The notes beneath the pieces were generated by a model. It saw only the letters and a list, made by a program, of their open reading frames with translations. It was not told the origin of the DNA and made no database searches. From JBFIHZ01 sp041601535 (GTDB taxonomy: Bacteria; Pseudomonadota; Gammaproteobacteria; Xanthomonadales; SZUA-36), in the NCBI GenBank assembly GCA_041601535.1, contig JBFIHZ010000006.1, positions 1-36,347 of the forward strand: a DNA stretch of 36,347 bases, written 5' to 3'. Positions 8,333-17,230 of this stretch are shown in pieces; position 1 is the stretch's first letter, and every line of letters begins with the position of its first letter. The position numbers were made by a program, and so were the translations under genes.

Positions 8333-10087
8333 TCAGTGCTGTTTTTGTGACTGGTCCAGCAACTGCAGCAAAGGCGAGTGCTGGCGATTGCAGCCGAGAT
8401 TCATCCAGTGGCCCAGCGCGGCGCAGGCCTTGGGAATATGGGTTTCCGTGATGACCTGCTTCACTTCCAGAATGCGCCCGGGGTGCATGCTGAAAGAGCG
8501 CAGGCCCAGTGCCAGCAGCAGCCGGGTATAGCGCCGGTCGCCGGCCATTTCACCGCATACCGTGACCGGGACTTTCAGGCTGGCGGCGGTGGTGAATACA
8601 TATTGCAGCAAACGCACCACACCCGGGTGCAAGGGGTCCAGCAGATGCGCAACCTGTTCATCGACGCGGTCAGCAGCCAGCGCGTATTGCAGCAGGTCAT
8701 TGGTGCCGATGGAGACAAAATCCAGGTGCTCGCCCAGGTCCTCCATGGCCATCGCTGCCGCAGGCACCTCGATCATGCCCCCCAGCAGCATGTTGGCATC
8801 GTATGGCTGGCCCTGCTGGTCCAGTTCCGAACGCGCTTCCGCCAACAGGGACTTGACCATGAGGATTTCATTCACGCTGGTCAACATCGGGATCAGGCAA
8901 TGCACCGGGCCGGTGGCGCTGGCACGCAGAATGGCGCGTAACTGGGTCTTGAACAGGTCGGTGTCACGCAGGCACAAGCGTACCGCACGCAGGCCGAGTG
9001 CCGGGTTGACAGAGCTGCGCAACAGGTTGAAGTCCAGCGCCTCGCTGGTTTTATCTGCGCCCAGATCCATGGTGCGGATGGTCAGCGGTTTACCGTTCAG
9101 CGCGCGGATGGCCTGGTTGTACTCGGCCAGCTGGGATTCTTCATCCGGTGCCTCGCCGCGCAGATACAGGAACTCGGTTCGGTACAGGCCGACGCCATCG
9201 GCACCGGCTTCCATGGCCATGATCATTTCGTCCTGACGTTCCGCATTGGCGTGCAGCGCAATGGCCTCGCCATCCATGCTGTGGGCCGGGCGTTGCCGCA
9301 CCGATTCCAGTGATTTGCGGAAGCCCGAGGTGATGCGCTGAACTTCGTGATAATGCTCCAGGAAGGCCACATCCGGATCGGCGTAAACCACACCCAGGCG
9401 GCCGTCCAGCACCAGCGTTTCGCCTTCTTTCAACAGGTTTTGCGCCAGCCGCACGCCAAACACGGCCGGAATACCCAGGCTGCTGGCAAGGATGGCCGCA
9501 TGGCTGTAGGGGCTGCCGTGTTCGGTCACCACGCCGGCCACGCCGCGCTCATGCAGCGCCGCCAGCTCGCCGGGGGTCAAATCGGCAGCGATGACCAGGG
9601 TATCGGCCAGCCGGTCGGGAATATTACTGAAAGGTTTGTCGTTGCCGGCTTCACCCAGCTTGCCCTGGACCAGGCGGACCACCTGGATAACGTCTTCGCC
9701 ACGTGAGCGGATGTATTCGTCATCCATATGGCGGAATTCCGCCAGGATTTTTTCCAGTTGGGTTTGCAGGGCCCATTCCGCATTGCACAGATCTTCACGG
9801 ATGCGCTGTTCAGCAGCCACGCTGATGGCCGAGTCGGCCAGCATCAGGATGTGCGTATGGATGATTTCGCTGGCCGGGGTACCGGCGCTCTGGCTGACCC
9901 GGGCGGACAGCTGTTCAAGTTGCAGGCTGGCCTGGCGCAGCGCGGTATTCAGTCGCAGTACTTCTTTTTCAACCTGGTCCGGCTCAATGCGGTACTCACC
10001 GATTTCCAGCTCATTGCGCTCGGCCAGGTGCGTGTGGCCGATGGCAATGCCCCGCGAAACGGCGTGTCCGGTCAGCGCCAGTGTCAT
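8333..10087 (-). CDS. ptsI: PTS enzyme I (phosphoenolpyruvate-protein phosphotransferase)
   Basis: Transfers phosphate from PEP to HPr in the cytoplasm. 584 residues from ATG 10087. An upstream in-frame ATG at 10120 is less likely, because LALTGHAVSRGIAIG is the normal N-terminus and AAGGGGCC lies before 10087. Seen: phospho-histidine motif EHGSPYSHAAIL (His196), PEP-binding RTEFLYL, TIRTMDLGADK, and CGEMAGD with the catalytic Cys. There is no N-terminal GAF domain, so this is EI rather than EI-Ntr (PtsP). It sits downstream of ptsH in one operon with EIIA-Man, rapZ, hprK and ptsN; no EIIB/EIIC permease is nearby, so its output is probably regulatory. Confidence 0.94.
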   Translation of the reverse strand: MTLALTGHAVSRGIAIGHTHLAERNELEIGEYRIEPDQVEKEVLRLNTALRQASLQLEQLSARVSQSAGTPASEIIHTHILMLADSAISVAAEQRIREDLCNAEWALQTQLEKILAEFRHMDDEYIRSRGEDVIQVVRLVQGKLGEAGNDKPFSNIPDRLADTLVIAADLTPGELAALHERGVAGVVTEHGSPYSHAAILASSLGIPAVFGVRLAQNLLKEGETLVLDGRLGVVYADPDVAFLEHYHEVQRITSGFRKSLESVRQRPAHSMDGEAIALHANAERQDEMIMAMEAGADGVGLYRTEFLYLRGEAPDEESQLAEYNQAIRALNGKPLTIRTMDLGADKTSEALDFNLLRSSVNPALGLRAVRLCLRDTDLFKTQLRAILRASATGPVHCLIPMLTSVNEILMVKSLLAEARSELDQQGQPYDANMLLGGMIEVPAAAMAMEDLGEHLDFVSIGTNDLLQYALAADRVDEQVAHLLDPLHPGVVRLLQYVFTTAASLKVPVTVCGEMAGDRRYTRLLLALGLRSFSMHPGRILEVKQVITETHIPKACAALGHWMNLGCNRQHSPLLQLLDQSQKQH

Positions 10088-10180
10088 GCGGGGCCCCTTG
10101 GGATCGCGCCGTGGCAGCACCGCACGGTCGCCGGCCAGCGCCCGCGTTGACGGGCTGGCGTGCTGGAAATTTCCGGATGT

Positions 10181-10450
10181 CTACTCATCTTCACCAAACC
10201 GGCCTGCGATCAATTGTTCGAGTTCATCGATGGCGCGAAGTTCATCGTCTCCGGAAACGCGCAGGGTCAGGGTAGTGCCCTTGCCGGCGGCCAGCGTGAG
10301 CACGCCCATTATGGACTTGGCGTTCACTTGCCGGTCTTCCCGGCACACCAGGATTTCCGAGCCGAATGATGAAGCGCAGTTGACCAGCTTGGACGCTGCC
10401 CGCGCGTGCAGGCCCAGTTTGTTGACGATGGTTACATCGCGGCTGATCAT
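10181..10450 (-). CDS. ptsH: Phosphocarrier protein HPr (with HPr kinase site)
   Basis: Small phosphocarrier between EI and EIIA proteins. 89 residues from ATG 10450, whose ATGA overlaps the stop of the EIIA-Man gene; an ORF start three codons upstream lies inside that gene. His15 is in GLHARAAS, and Ser46 is in NAKSIMGVL. In Gram-positive HPr these are the EI and HprK phosphorylation sites. Presence of Ser46 together with hprK two genes upstream makes regulatory Ser phosphorylation likely. It occupies the npr (ptsO) position of enteric bacteria. Confidence 0.93.
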   Translation of the reverse strand: MISRDVTIVNKLGLHARAASKLVNCASSFGSEILVCREDRQVNAKSIMGVLTLAAGKGTTLTLRVSGDDELRAIDELEQLIAGRFGEDE

Positions 10451-10857
10451 TTGCCACACTCCCGGATATCGCGGATGGCGCCTTCACTGGCCAGTTTGGC
10501 CAACTGCGCCACGGGCTTCGAGCGGTAATTCCACACCCGCAACAGCATGGCGAGGTTGAGGCCACTGACCACCACTGCGCCGCTGGCGGGCAGGACGCGG
10601 GAGACATGATTGCATGGGCTGGCGCCGCCGATGTCGGTCATTACCAGCACACCCTGGCCGCGGTCGGCTTTGGTGATCGTGGCGCGAACCTCGTCCTCGC
10701 CGGTGGCTTGCATGTCAGACTGGCGGAACGGCAGCACCTGGATATCGGCCAGCGACTCGCCGAGAATGAATTCAGCCACTTCGATCATGGCCTGACCGAT
10801 GTTGCCATGCGTAACCAGTACCAGACCGGTACGTTCTGTTGGCTTGCGTGTTGTCAT
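10447..10857 (-). CDS. PTS EIIA component, mannose family
   Basis: Stand-alone EIIA of the mannose (ManX N-domain) type, 136 residues. The N-terminal strand and active-site histidine are seen in LVLVTHGNIGQAM (His17), and MTDIGGASPCNHVSR matches the family's conserved TDLxGGSP region. It accepts phosphate from HPr. No EIIB, EIIC or EIID partner is present here, so a regulatory role is inferred. ATGA overlaps join it to rapZ upstream and ptsH downstream, implying translational coupling. Confidence 0.88.
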   Translation of the reverse strand: MTTRKPTERTGLVLVTHGNIGQAMIEVAEFILGESLADIQVLPFRQSDMQATGEDEVRATITKADRGQGVLVMTDIGGASPCNHVSRVLPASGAVVVSGLNLAMLLRVWNYRSKPVAQLAKLASEGAIRDIRECGK

Positions 10858-11720
10858 AAATCCCTGTGGTCAAGCACGACCGCGCTGAAGGACTGGCGTA
10901 GTTCCATCGCCAGGCGGTCAGCCAGGTACACCGAACGATGGCGGCCGCCGGTGCAGCCAATGCCCACTGTGACATAACTGCGCTGGCTTTTCTGGATTTC
11001 AGGCAGCCAGTGCAACAGAAACTGCCGGATGTCGCAAAACAGTTTGTCCACCGCGGCATCCTGCTCCAGCCAGCTCTTCACCGCTTCGTCCAGGCCGCTG
11101 AGACTGCGCAATTCGTCCACCCAGTAGGGATTGGGCAGGTGCCGGACATCAAACAGGAAGTCCACATCCTGCGGAACTCCGCGTTTGAACGCGAAGGACT
11201 CCAGCACCACTGTCATGGATTGCTCATCCGAGCCTATGCACTTCCACACCTGGCGGCGCAGTTGGTGGATATTGATGTCACTGGTATCGATTACCCAGTC
11301 GGCACGGTGTTGCAGTGGCTCCAAAAGGTCCATCTCGCGGTGTATGGCAGCCGGCAATGCGTGCTGGTCATGGGTCAGGGGATGACGCCGCCTGGTTTCG
11401 CTGAAGCGCTTGAGTATGGCTTTGCTGTCCGCGGTCAGAAACAGCAGCTGGTTGGGCAGGCCCAGGGCTTCAAGCTCGTCCAGCCATGAAGGAATGTTTT
11501 CCAGTTCAGGCCCACGCGCACGGGCATCAATGCCCAGAGCGACGCGCGAGTACAGCCCGGGGTCATTTTTCATATAGCGCGCGAACTCCGGCAGCAACGC
11601 CGCCGGCAAGTTGTCCACGCAATAAAAACCCAGGTCTTCCAGTGCGTGCAGGGCGGTGCTTTTACCGCCTCCCGACATGCCGCTGACCAGGATCATGCGC
11701 TGCGGCCCGTTTGTGCTCAC
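10854..11720 (-). CDS. rapZ: RNase adapter / P-loop regulator RapZ
   Basis: In E. coli RapZ directs RNase E to the sRNA GlmZ and so controls glmS and amino-sugar synthesis. 288 residues. Seen: Walker A SGMSGGGKST, GFYCVDNLP, GIDARARGPE, and the conserved C-terminus VGIGCTGGRHRSVYLAD that binds RNA and amino sugar in the E. coli protein. The start is ATG 11720, overlapping hprK's stop as ATGA; an alternative ATG eight codons in would also fit. No GlmY/GlmZ-like RNA was recognised in this window, so its target here is unknown. Confidence 0.94.
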   Translation of the reverse strand: MSTNGPQRMILVSGMSGGGKSTALHALEDLGFYCVDNLPAALLPEFARYMKNDPGLYSRVALGIDARARGPELENIPSWLDELEALGLPNQLLFLTADSKAILKRFSETRRRHPLTHDQHALPAAIHREMDLLEPLQHRADWVIDTSDINIHQLRRQVWKCIGSDEQSMTVVLESFAFKRGVPQDVDFLFDVRHLPNPYWVDELRSLSGLDEAVKSWLEQDAAVDKLFCDIRQFLLHWLPEIQKSQRSYVTVGIGCTGGRHRSVYLADRLAMELRQSFSAVVLDHRDL

Positions 11721-12682
11721 TTGCCCCAGTCTCCGTCACGTTGCTGCAGGATGCGGGCATGGCGGTCGATAAATGCTGCGGCGGCATCAAAGCCCTTCAT
11801 TTTCAGCATGAAATCGCGCACCGCGGCTTCCACCATAACCGCGATGTTACGGCCGGCCCGTACCTGCAGTGTGATGCAGGGTATATCCAGATCCAGCACA
11901 TGCTGAAAGCTGTTGTCGCCGCGCAGGCGGTCGTGCTCCGGCTTCTGCTCACCCTGACCGGGTACTTCCAGGCGGATGATCAGGCGCAGGAATTTATTCA
12001 GCTTGATCGCAGCATCGCCAAACATCTGGCGCACATTCAGCACGCCAAGGCCGCGCACCTCCAGGCAGTCCTGCAAGGTTTCCGGGCAGGTGCCGTCAAT
12101 GATTTCGGGTGAAATCTGGGTGAACAGCGGCGCATCGTCAGCAATCAGGCGGTGGCCGCGCGTGATCAGTTCCAGCGCCAGTTCGCTTTTGCCACAGCCC
12201 GGGTCACCCATGATATGCACGCCAATGGTGAATACTTCCATGAATACGCCGTGCAAGGTGGTGCTGCGGGCCAGGCTGCGGGAAATGTGGTATTGCAGGT
12301 AATTAACCAGTTCGTAGGCGGGCAGGGCCGAATGCATCAGGGCCACATTCTTGCCCGCCGCGGCCTGCACTATGGGTTCAGGCATGGGTTTGCCATCCCC
12401 TACCAGCACCACCAGCGGTTTGCCCTGCATGATCAGTTCTGCCGTGTACTGCTGCCTGGCGGGCGGCAGATTGTGCAGGTAGGTGAGCTCTTCCTCACCC
12501 AGGATCTGTACCTTGTTGGGGTGTATCAGGTTCAGGAAACCGGCCAGGGCCAGCCGCGCACTGAGATCACTGGCGGAAATTCCCGGACCGTCTTCAGCCG
12601 ACACGGGATGCTGCACCCAGCACAGGCCCAGCCTGTCCTCGAGTTGCTCAAAAATTTCATATGCGGTCAGGGTTCTGGTCAC
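11717..12682 (-). CDS. hprK: HPr kinase/phosphorylase
   Basis: Bifunctional enzyme that phosphorylates HPr on Ser46 using ATP or PPi and reverses this with phosphate. 321 residues. Walker A is GDPGCGKSE (159-167); the preceding HGVFMEVFTIGV carries the conserved catalytic-region His (144), and the family signature is EVRGLGVLNV (209-218). The full N-terminal domain is present, unlike the truncated alphaproteobacterial form. The start is GTG 12682. No clear Shine-Dalgarno is seen, but a 14-codon frame ends exactly at this GTG as GTGA. It lies between ptsN and rapZ. Confidence 0.94.
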   Translation of the reverse strand: MTRTLTAYEIFEQLEDRLGLCWVQHPVSAEDGPGISASDLSARLALAGFLNLIHPNKVQILGEEELTYLHNLPPARQQYTAELIMQGKPLVVLVGDGKPMPEPIVQAAAGKNVALMHSALPAYELVNYLQYHISRSLARSTTLHGVFMEVFTIGVHIMGDPGCGKSELALELITRGHRLIADDAPLFTQISPEIIDGTCPETLQDCLEVRGLGVLNVRQMFGDAAIKLNKFLRLIIRLEVPGQGEQKPEHDRLRGDNSFQHVLDLDIPCITLQVRAGRNIAVMVEAAVRDFMLKMKGFDAAAAFIDRHARILQQRDGDWGK

Positions 12683-12759
12683 GGCGGACAGTATTGCAGG
12701 AACATGCGGCGAATTCTACGCATGCACCTGGCGGGTGCCCAGTGCCGGGCGGCAAGGGG

Positions 12760-13227
12760 TCAGTGCGTGACTTTGGGCTTGTTATTGGCCAGCAGCTGCA
12801 GCAAGGTGCTGGAGTCGTCTGCTTCGCGCAGTGCCTTGAGCAGCTCCGGGTCGCTGAAAATTTCGGCAATATGCGCCAGCAGCTTCAGGTGGTCCTCGTT
12901 ACAGCTTTCCGGTACCGCCATGGCGAACAGCAGATCCACCGGCTCGCCGTCCACCGCATCATAGGGCAGGGGCTTTTTCAGGCGGATAAAGGACGCCTGG
13001 ATGGCACGATTGCCTTTGACCCGGCCATGTGGAATCGCCACGCCTTTCCCCAGGCCGGTGCTGCCCAGGCGTTCCCGGGCGCACAGGCTTTCGAATATCT
13101 CGCGCGCACTGATGTCCTGGCTGTTGCGTGCCAGTTCCTCGCTGATGATTTCCAGCAAGCGCTTCTTGCTGCTGCTGTGCACATCGAAGCGGATGCTCTC
13201 GGGGTTAAGGAGGTCACTGATTAACAT
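12760..13227 (-). CDS. ptsN: Nitrogen-PTS EIIA (PtsN)
   Basis: EIIA-Ntr, a phosphorylatable regulator that in E. coli controls K+ transport and other targets. 155 residues. The active histidine is in GVAIPHGRVKG (His67), and LLFAMAVPE and the helical tail match the fructose/Ntr EIIA fold. It lies downstream of rpoN and hpf, its standard position. HPr and EI from the same cluster are its probable phosphate donors, since neither PtsP nor PtsO is encoded in this window. Confidence 0.95.
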   Translation of the reverse strand: MLISDLLNPESIRFDVHSSSKKRLLEIISEELARNSQDISAREIFESLCARERLGSTGLGKGVAIPHGRVKGNRAIQASFIRLKKPLPYDAVDGEPVDLLFAMAVPESCNEDHLKLLAHIAEIFSDPELLKALREADDSSTLLQLLANNKPKVTH

Positions 13228-13269
13228 GGTCGGGTCTTTGAATTATGGCAATGCTGCCGGGTGTCACAA

Positions 13270-13593
13270 TCAGCCCAGGGAAGACAGCCGTTCTTCCCGT
13301 GAGACCTGGTGGTCCTGCAGGCGGTCCTTATGGCGGCGCACCTGTTTGTCCAGCTTGTCCACCAGGTTGTCAATGGCTGCATACATGTCGTCATCGGAAG
13401 CCGTGGCAAACAGTGACTTACCGGCGGCATGCAGGGTGGCTTCCGCCTCTTTGGCATGCTTTTCGACATTCAATACCACGTTTATGGAGATAACGTGATC
13501 AAAATGCCGCGAAATTCTCTGCATCTTTTCGGTAACAAATGTCCGTAATGCGGGGGTAACTTCGACATGATGTCCGGTGACGTTAAGTTGCAT
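13270..13593 (-). CDS. hpf: Ribosome hibernation-promoting factor
   Basis: Short HPF/YfiA-type protein, 107 residues, that binds the 30S decoding region in stationary phase. The N-terminus MQLNVTGHHVEVTPALRTFV and the basic stretch ending VDKLDKQVRRHKDRLQ are typical. It lacks the C-terminal dimerisation domain of long HPF. It lies between rpoN and ptsN as in most gammaproteobacteria, but a 194-base gap separates it from rpoN, leaving room for its own promoter. AGGAG lies 5 bases before the ATG. Confidence 0.95.
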   Translation of the reverse strand: MQLNVTGHHVEVTPALRTFVTEKMQRISRHFDHVISINVVLNVEKHAKEAEATLHAAGKSLFATASDDDMYAAIDNLVDKLDKQVRRHKDRLQDHQVSREERLSSLG

Positions 13594-13787
13594 TATGATC
13601 TCCTGAAAGGACTAAGACGCGTGACGGCGGCTATTCCAGTCAATATCGCTCTGGATTACAAAACAAAAGGCTTGGACTGGTTGATCCGCTGTTGCCAGGC
13701 TTGCTGCGAATTTCTTTGGCTGAGGGAATGCTCATCTACAATTTGATTCTATACCTGATAACTTTGATTGCCTAGTGCCACCAAGGT
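13594..13787 (-). other. rpoN-hpf intergenic region
   Basis: 194 AT-richer bases between rpoN and hpf. The reverse strand holds TTATCA, 17 bases, then TAGATG, and a TATAGAAT close by. Both are weak promoter candidates for hpf. TGGCAC occurs, but no TTGC follows at sigma-54 spacing. No convincing terminator is seen. Confidence 0.3.
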
Positions 13788-15254
13788 TCAATCCAGGGCA
13801 GATTTACGCAATGCGGCCTTGCGGCGGTATTCCCGGCGGCGCTCGGCACTGGAACCGATGCCGAGTGATTCGCGGTATTTGGCCACGGTACGGCGCGCTA
13901 CCTTGATGTTCATTTCGCGCAGCAGGCGGGTGATTTCCTGGTCACTGAGGGGTTTGCTCTCCGGTTCATGCTCCAGCAGCATCGCAATACGGGCCTTGAC
14001 CGCGGTGGCGCTGACTGTGCCGCCCTGGGTGGTGTTGACGTGGCTGGAGAAAAAATACTTCAGCTCGTAAATGCCGCGCGGCGTGAGCATGTATTTACGC
14101 GTGGTGGCACGCGATACCGTGGATTCGTGCACTTCCACCCGTTCCGCCACTTCTCGCAGCACCAGCGGCCGCATGGCGATTTCGCCCTGCTCGAGGAATT
14201 CCTGCTGGAACTCGACGATGCTTTGCGCAACATTCATCAGGGTGCGGTTACGCATTTCCAGGCTGGACATCAGCCAGCGGGCTTCCTGCAACCGGCCTTT
14301 CAGGTAATCTGCGTCCTTGCCGCCTGATTTGCGCAGCAAATCAATGTAATAGGTGTTGAGCCGCAGGCCGGGGTCATTCTCCGGATTGAGCGTAATCCGC
14401 CATTTGTCGTTGACGCGGGTCACGTAGACATCCGGCACCAGGTATTCGTCACGGCGGTTGTCGTAGCGTGCACCGGGCCGTGGTTCCAGCGACTGGATCA
14501 GCAACAGGGCGTTCTCCAGCGATTCATTGCTGGCGCCGGTATGGCGCCGCAGCTCATCCAGGTCGTGCTGGGCTACCAGGTCCAGGTAGTCACGGGCGAT
14601 GCGCAGAGCCAGTTCGCGTCCGGCGGTATCGCCGGGCAGGGCGGATAATTGCACGCGGATGCACTCAGCGGTATCGCGGCTGGCAACGCCCACCGGTTCC
14701 ATGCGCTGGATACGGTGCAGTACCGCCAGTACTTCCGGCTCTTCAACCAGTAATTCGGGTGCCAGGCTGGCACGGATGTCATCTATGCTGTCCTGCAGGA
14801 AACCGTCGTCATCCAGGCCGTAGACGATGGCCGCGGCAATGGCGGCGTCCTGCGGGCTGAAATGACTGAGGTTGATTTGCCACAGCAGGTGTTCACGCAG
14901 CGATTCATCGCTGCTGTCGGCGATCTGCGCTTCCGTGGAAAACCCGTCGCCGCCGCCACTGCTGCTGTCAGCCCATTGGTCATCCATTGACAGGCTGGAT
15001 TCCCAGTCTTCGGCTTCCAGCCCGGTGACTTCGGTATCCGCACCGCCATCCGTGTCGGCGGAAAATTCGTCAGCACCCGGTTCGGCACTGGCATCGCCTT
15101 CGCCGCGTTCCAGAATGGGGTTGGAATCGAGTGCGTCCTGAATGTATTCGCGCAACTCGATGCGATTGAGTTGCAGTAAACGGATGGCCTGTTGCAACTG
15201 CGGCGCCAGAGCGAGTTTTTGCGTCAGTCTCAGTTGCAGTGATTGTTCAGCCAT
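13788..15254 (-). CDS. rpoN: RNA polymerase sigma-54 factor
   Basis: Sigma-54, which needs AAA+ activators to open promoters. 488 residues. Region I is the Gln/Leu-rich LRLTQKLALAPQLQQAIRLL; an acidic region II follows (about 55-115), then the core-binding domain, an HTH (VAERVEVHESTVSRATTRKY) and the RpoN box ARRTVAKYRE (453-462). All functional parts look intact. It follows lptB by 69 bases on the same strand. The genes of its regulon cannot be seen here. Confidence 0.97.
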   Translation of the reverse strand: MAEQSLQLRLTQKLALAPQLQQAIRLLQLNRIELREYIQDALDSNPILERGEGDASAEPGADEFSADTDGGADTEVTGLEAEDWESSLSMDDQWADSSSGGGDGFSTEAQIADSSDESLREHLLWQINLSHFSPQDAAIAAAIVYGLDDDGFLQDSIDDIRASLAPELLVEEPEVLAVLHRIQRMEPVGVASRDTAECIRVQLSALPGDTAGRELALRIARDYLDLVAQHDLDELRRHTGASNESLENALLLIQSLEPRPGARYDNRRDEYLVPDVYVTRVNDKWRITLNPENDPGLRLNTYYIDLLRKSGGKDADYLKGRLQEARWLMSSLEMRNRTLMNVAQSIVEFQQEFLEQGEIAMRPLVLREVAERVEVHESTVSRATTRKYMLTPRGIYELKYFFSSHVNTTQGGTVSATAVKARIAMLLEHEPESKPLSDQEITRLLREMNIKVARRTVAKYRESLGIGSSAERRREYRRKAALRKSALD

Positions 15255-15323
15255 GTTCGGTTTTCAGTTCACCGTTGAGAGCCTGCGATCAGGTGGCCGG
15301 GTGGTGGCCGGCCTGATACCTGC

Positions 15324-16043
15324 CTACAGGCTGAATTCCTTGCCAAGGTAAACATCCCTGACTTCATTGTTGGCGAGGATGGCGGCCGGTTCTCCGGCGG
15401 CCAGCACATTGCCATCATTGAGTATATAGGCATGGTGGCAAATGCCCAGCGTTTCGCGCACATTGTGGTCCGTGATGAGCACACCGATGCCGAGCTCGGT
15501 CAGGTGCTGGACAATGCGCTGAATTTCTCCCACCGAGATGGGATCCACCCCGGCGAACGGTTCATCCAGCAACATGAAGCGCGGCCGTGCCGCCAGGGCG
15601 CGGGCAATTTCCACGCGGCGGCGCTCGCCGCCCGACAGGCTCATGCCCACCTGGTCGGCCAGATGTGAAATTTTCAGATCCTCCATCAGCAGGCCAAGCG
15701 TTTCTTCACAGCCCTGGCGGTCCAGATCCTTGCGTATTTCCAGGATGGCCTTGATGTTATCGGCCACCGTGAGTTTGCGAAAGATGGATGCATCCTGCGG
15801 CAGGTAACCCACCCCCAGGCCTGAGCGTACATTTACCGGTTCATGGGTAATGTCGACATCATCCACGAGAATCGCGCCGTCATCGGCGGAGATCAGGCCG
15901 ACAATCATGTAGAAACAGGTGGTTTTGCCGGCTCCGTTGGGTCCCAGCAATCCCACTACCTGCCCCGGCTCGACCTGCAGGCTGACGTTGCGGACCACAT
16001 CGCGTTTGCCATAAGACTTGCGCAGATTCTCAGCTTTGAGCAT
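15324..16043 (-). CDS. lptB: LPS export ABC transporter ATP-binding protein LptB
   Basis: ATPase of the LptB2FG complex that extracts LPS from the inner membrane. 239 residues from ATG 16043; the longer open frame to 16184 is lptA sequence in another frame. Walker A GPNGAGKT (34-41), signature SLSGGERRRVEIARAL, Walker B FMLLDEPFAGVDP and the switch His in LITDHNVRET are present. It overlaps the end of lptA by 14 bases. lptF and lptG are not in this window. Confidence 0.97.
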   Translation of the reverse strand: MLKAENLRKSYGKRDVVRNVSLQVEPGQVVGLLGPNGAGKTTCFYMIVGLISADDGAILVDDVDITHEPVNVRSGLGVGYLPQDASIFRKLTVADNIKAILEIRKDLDRQGCEETLGLLMEDLKISHLADQVGMSLSGGERRRVEIARALAARPRFMLLDEPFAGVDPISVGEIQRIVQHLTELGIGVLITDHNVRETLGICHHAYILNDGNVLAAGEPAAILANNEVRDVYLGKEFSL

Positions 16044-16680
16044 GAGCGTTTCCTGGCAATCGGGCAGCGGGCACGGCCGTTGTCGAATCGGCTGGTGCTG
16101 CCTCGTCCTGCGCCGGATCGTCCTGTGCAGGTGTTTGCTGGTCGCCGGATGCGGCCGGAGGTGTTTTGGCAGGCTTCGCGTCATCGATCAATTCGGGTGC
16201 CAGCTGGATACGAATACGGCCGTTGCCGTCACCGCCGCTGCCCTGAAAATGCTGCAGGTTCATATCGTAGGTGAGCACCTCGCCGCTGATTTCGTACTGC
16301 GGGTGGTTCACATCTGCATTGCCGGTCAGCGTGACCAGACCGCTGGCTACCTGGTAATTGATCGTGCGTGCGGTGGCGGTTACCAGGCCTTCGTTTTCGA
16401 TTTCCTGCTGCAGGTGGACCGGGTTGCCGGTCAAAGCCACCAGCCGGACTTTGCCATCGGTTTTTTCGATTTCAGCCGTATCCGCCTGCACCCGCAGCGA
16501 ACCCTGGCTGATCACGACATTTCCGCGCAGCACGGCTTTGCCGTCACCCAGGGTGCCATCGGTGGCATCGGCATTGACCAACAACGGTTGTTGACGGTCG
16601 CTTTCCAGAGCAGCCAGCGGGCCGGCGGTTAACAGCGCCAGCAGCGCCAGCAGGCAGCATAGGTACTTACCGTGTGGCAT
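16030..16680 (-). CDS. lptA: LPS transport periplasmic protein LptA
   Basis: Periplasmic bridge protein carrying LPS between LptC and LptD. 216 residues from ATG 16680. AGGTGAG stands at good distance from this ATG but almost touches the alternative GTG 16689. A signal peptide (CCLLALLALLTAGPLAALE) is followed by the OstA-like beta-jellyroll (QPLLVNADATDGTLGDGKAV, then VVISQGSLRVQADTAEI). The last 45 residues are rich in Ala, Pro, Asp and Gln and look disordered. It starts inside the end of lptC. Confidence 0.94.
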   Translation of the reverse strand: MPHGKYLCCLLALLALLTAGPLAALESDRQQPLLVNADATDGTLGDGKAVLRGNVVISQGSLRVQADTAEIEKTDGKVRLVALTGNPVHLQQEIENEGLVTATARTINYQVASGLVTLTGNADVNHPQYEISGEVLTYDMNLQHFQGSGGDGNGRIRIQLAPELIDDAKPAKTPPAASGDQQTPAQDDPAQDEAAPADSTTAVPAARLPGNAHAQS

Positions 16681-17230
16681 ATCGTCCACTCACCTTGTCG
16701 AGTAGTTCATAACTGTCGGTTTTCAAATCCAGATTCATGCCCACGGCTTCCAGTTGATCGCCGTTCTGGGTAATGCTGACCTGCGCATCCGTGCTGGCGG
16801 TCCGTGGCGTTACGTTCAACAGCATATCCCGGGTGCGGATTTCCAGCGTGTCGGTGCCGAGCGGATTATGCCGCATCAAATCCACCCCGCCGACCAGCGA
16901 CACATGTTCGCGATCGGCCGTGATGATTGCAGATTCGGCGGTAATGTACCATTCATCCTCATCCTGCTGTATTCGAATCCGTGGATTTTCCATGGTTCCG
17001 ATCTGGCTGCTGGCATTGTTGCGCAGCAATGGCGCTTCGATATGCATATTGACCCTGCCGTTTTCATCCAGCACTTGCGCGCTGAAATCCCATAACGCGT
17101 AGTTCAGCCGGGTATCCAGGTCGTCCAGCGGCCCTGCACTGGGCTGGCTGCGGTCTCTGGCTGCCAGCCAGGACAGTGCGGCCAGCAGTGCCAGCAGGTA
17201 GATGCCCTGACGTGTCTTGGGCCGGATCAT
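16667..17230 (-). CDS. lptC: LPS export protein LptC
   Basis: Single-pass inner-membrane protein that hands LPS from LptBFG to LptA. 187 residues, with an N-terminal membrane anchor (GIYLLALLAALSWLAA) and a periplasmic beta-jellyroll (IEAPLLRNNASSQIGTMENP onward). Its ATG overlaps the kdsC stop as ATGA, so it is translated with kdsC. The sequence is diverged, as is normal for LptC; position between kdsC and lptA makes the call secure. Confidence 0.93.
   Translation of the reverse strand: MIRPKTRQGIYLLALLAALSWLAARDRSQPSAGPLDDLDTRLNYALWDFSAQVLDENGRVNMHIEAPLLRNNASSQIGTMENPRIRIQQDEDEWYITAESAIITADREHVSLVGGVDLMRHNPLGTDTLEIRTRDMLLNVTPRTASTDAQVSITQNGDQLEAVGMNLDLKTDSYELLDKVSGRYATR

Noticed and set aside
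13594..13787. Sigma-54 promoter before hpf (TGGCAC present)
   Set aside because: No TTGC element follows at the required spacing.
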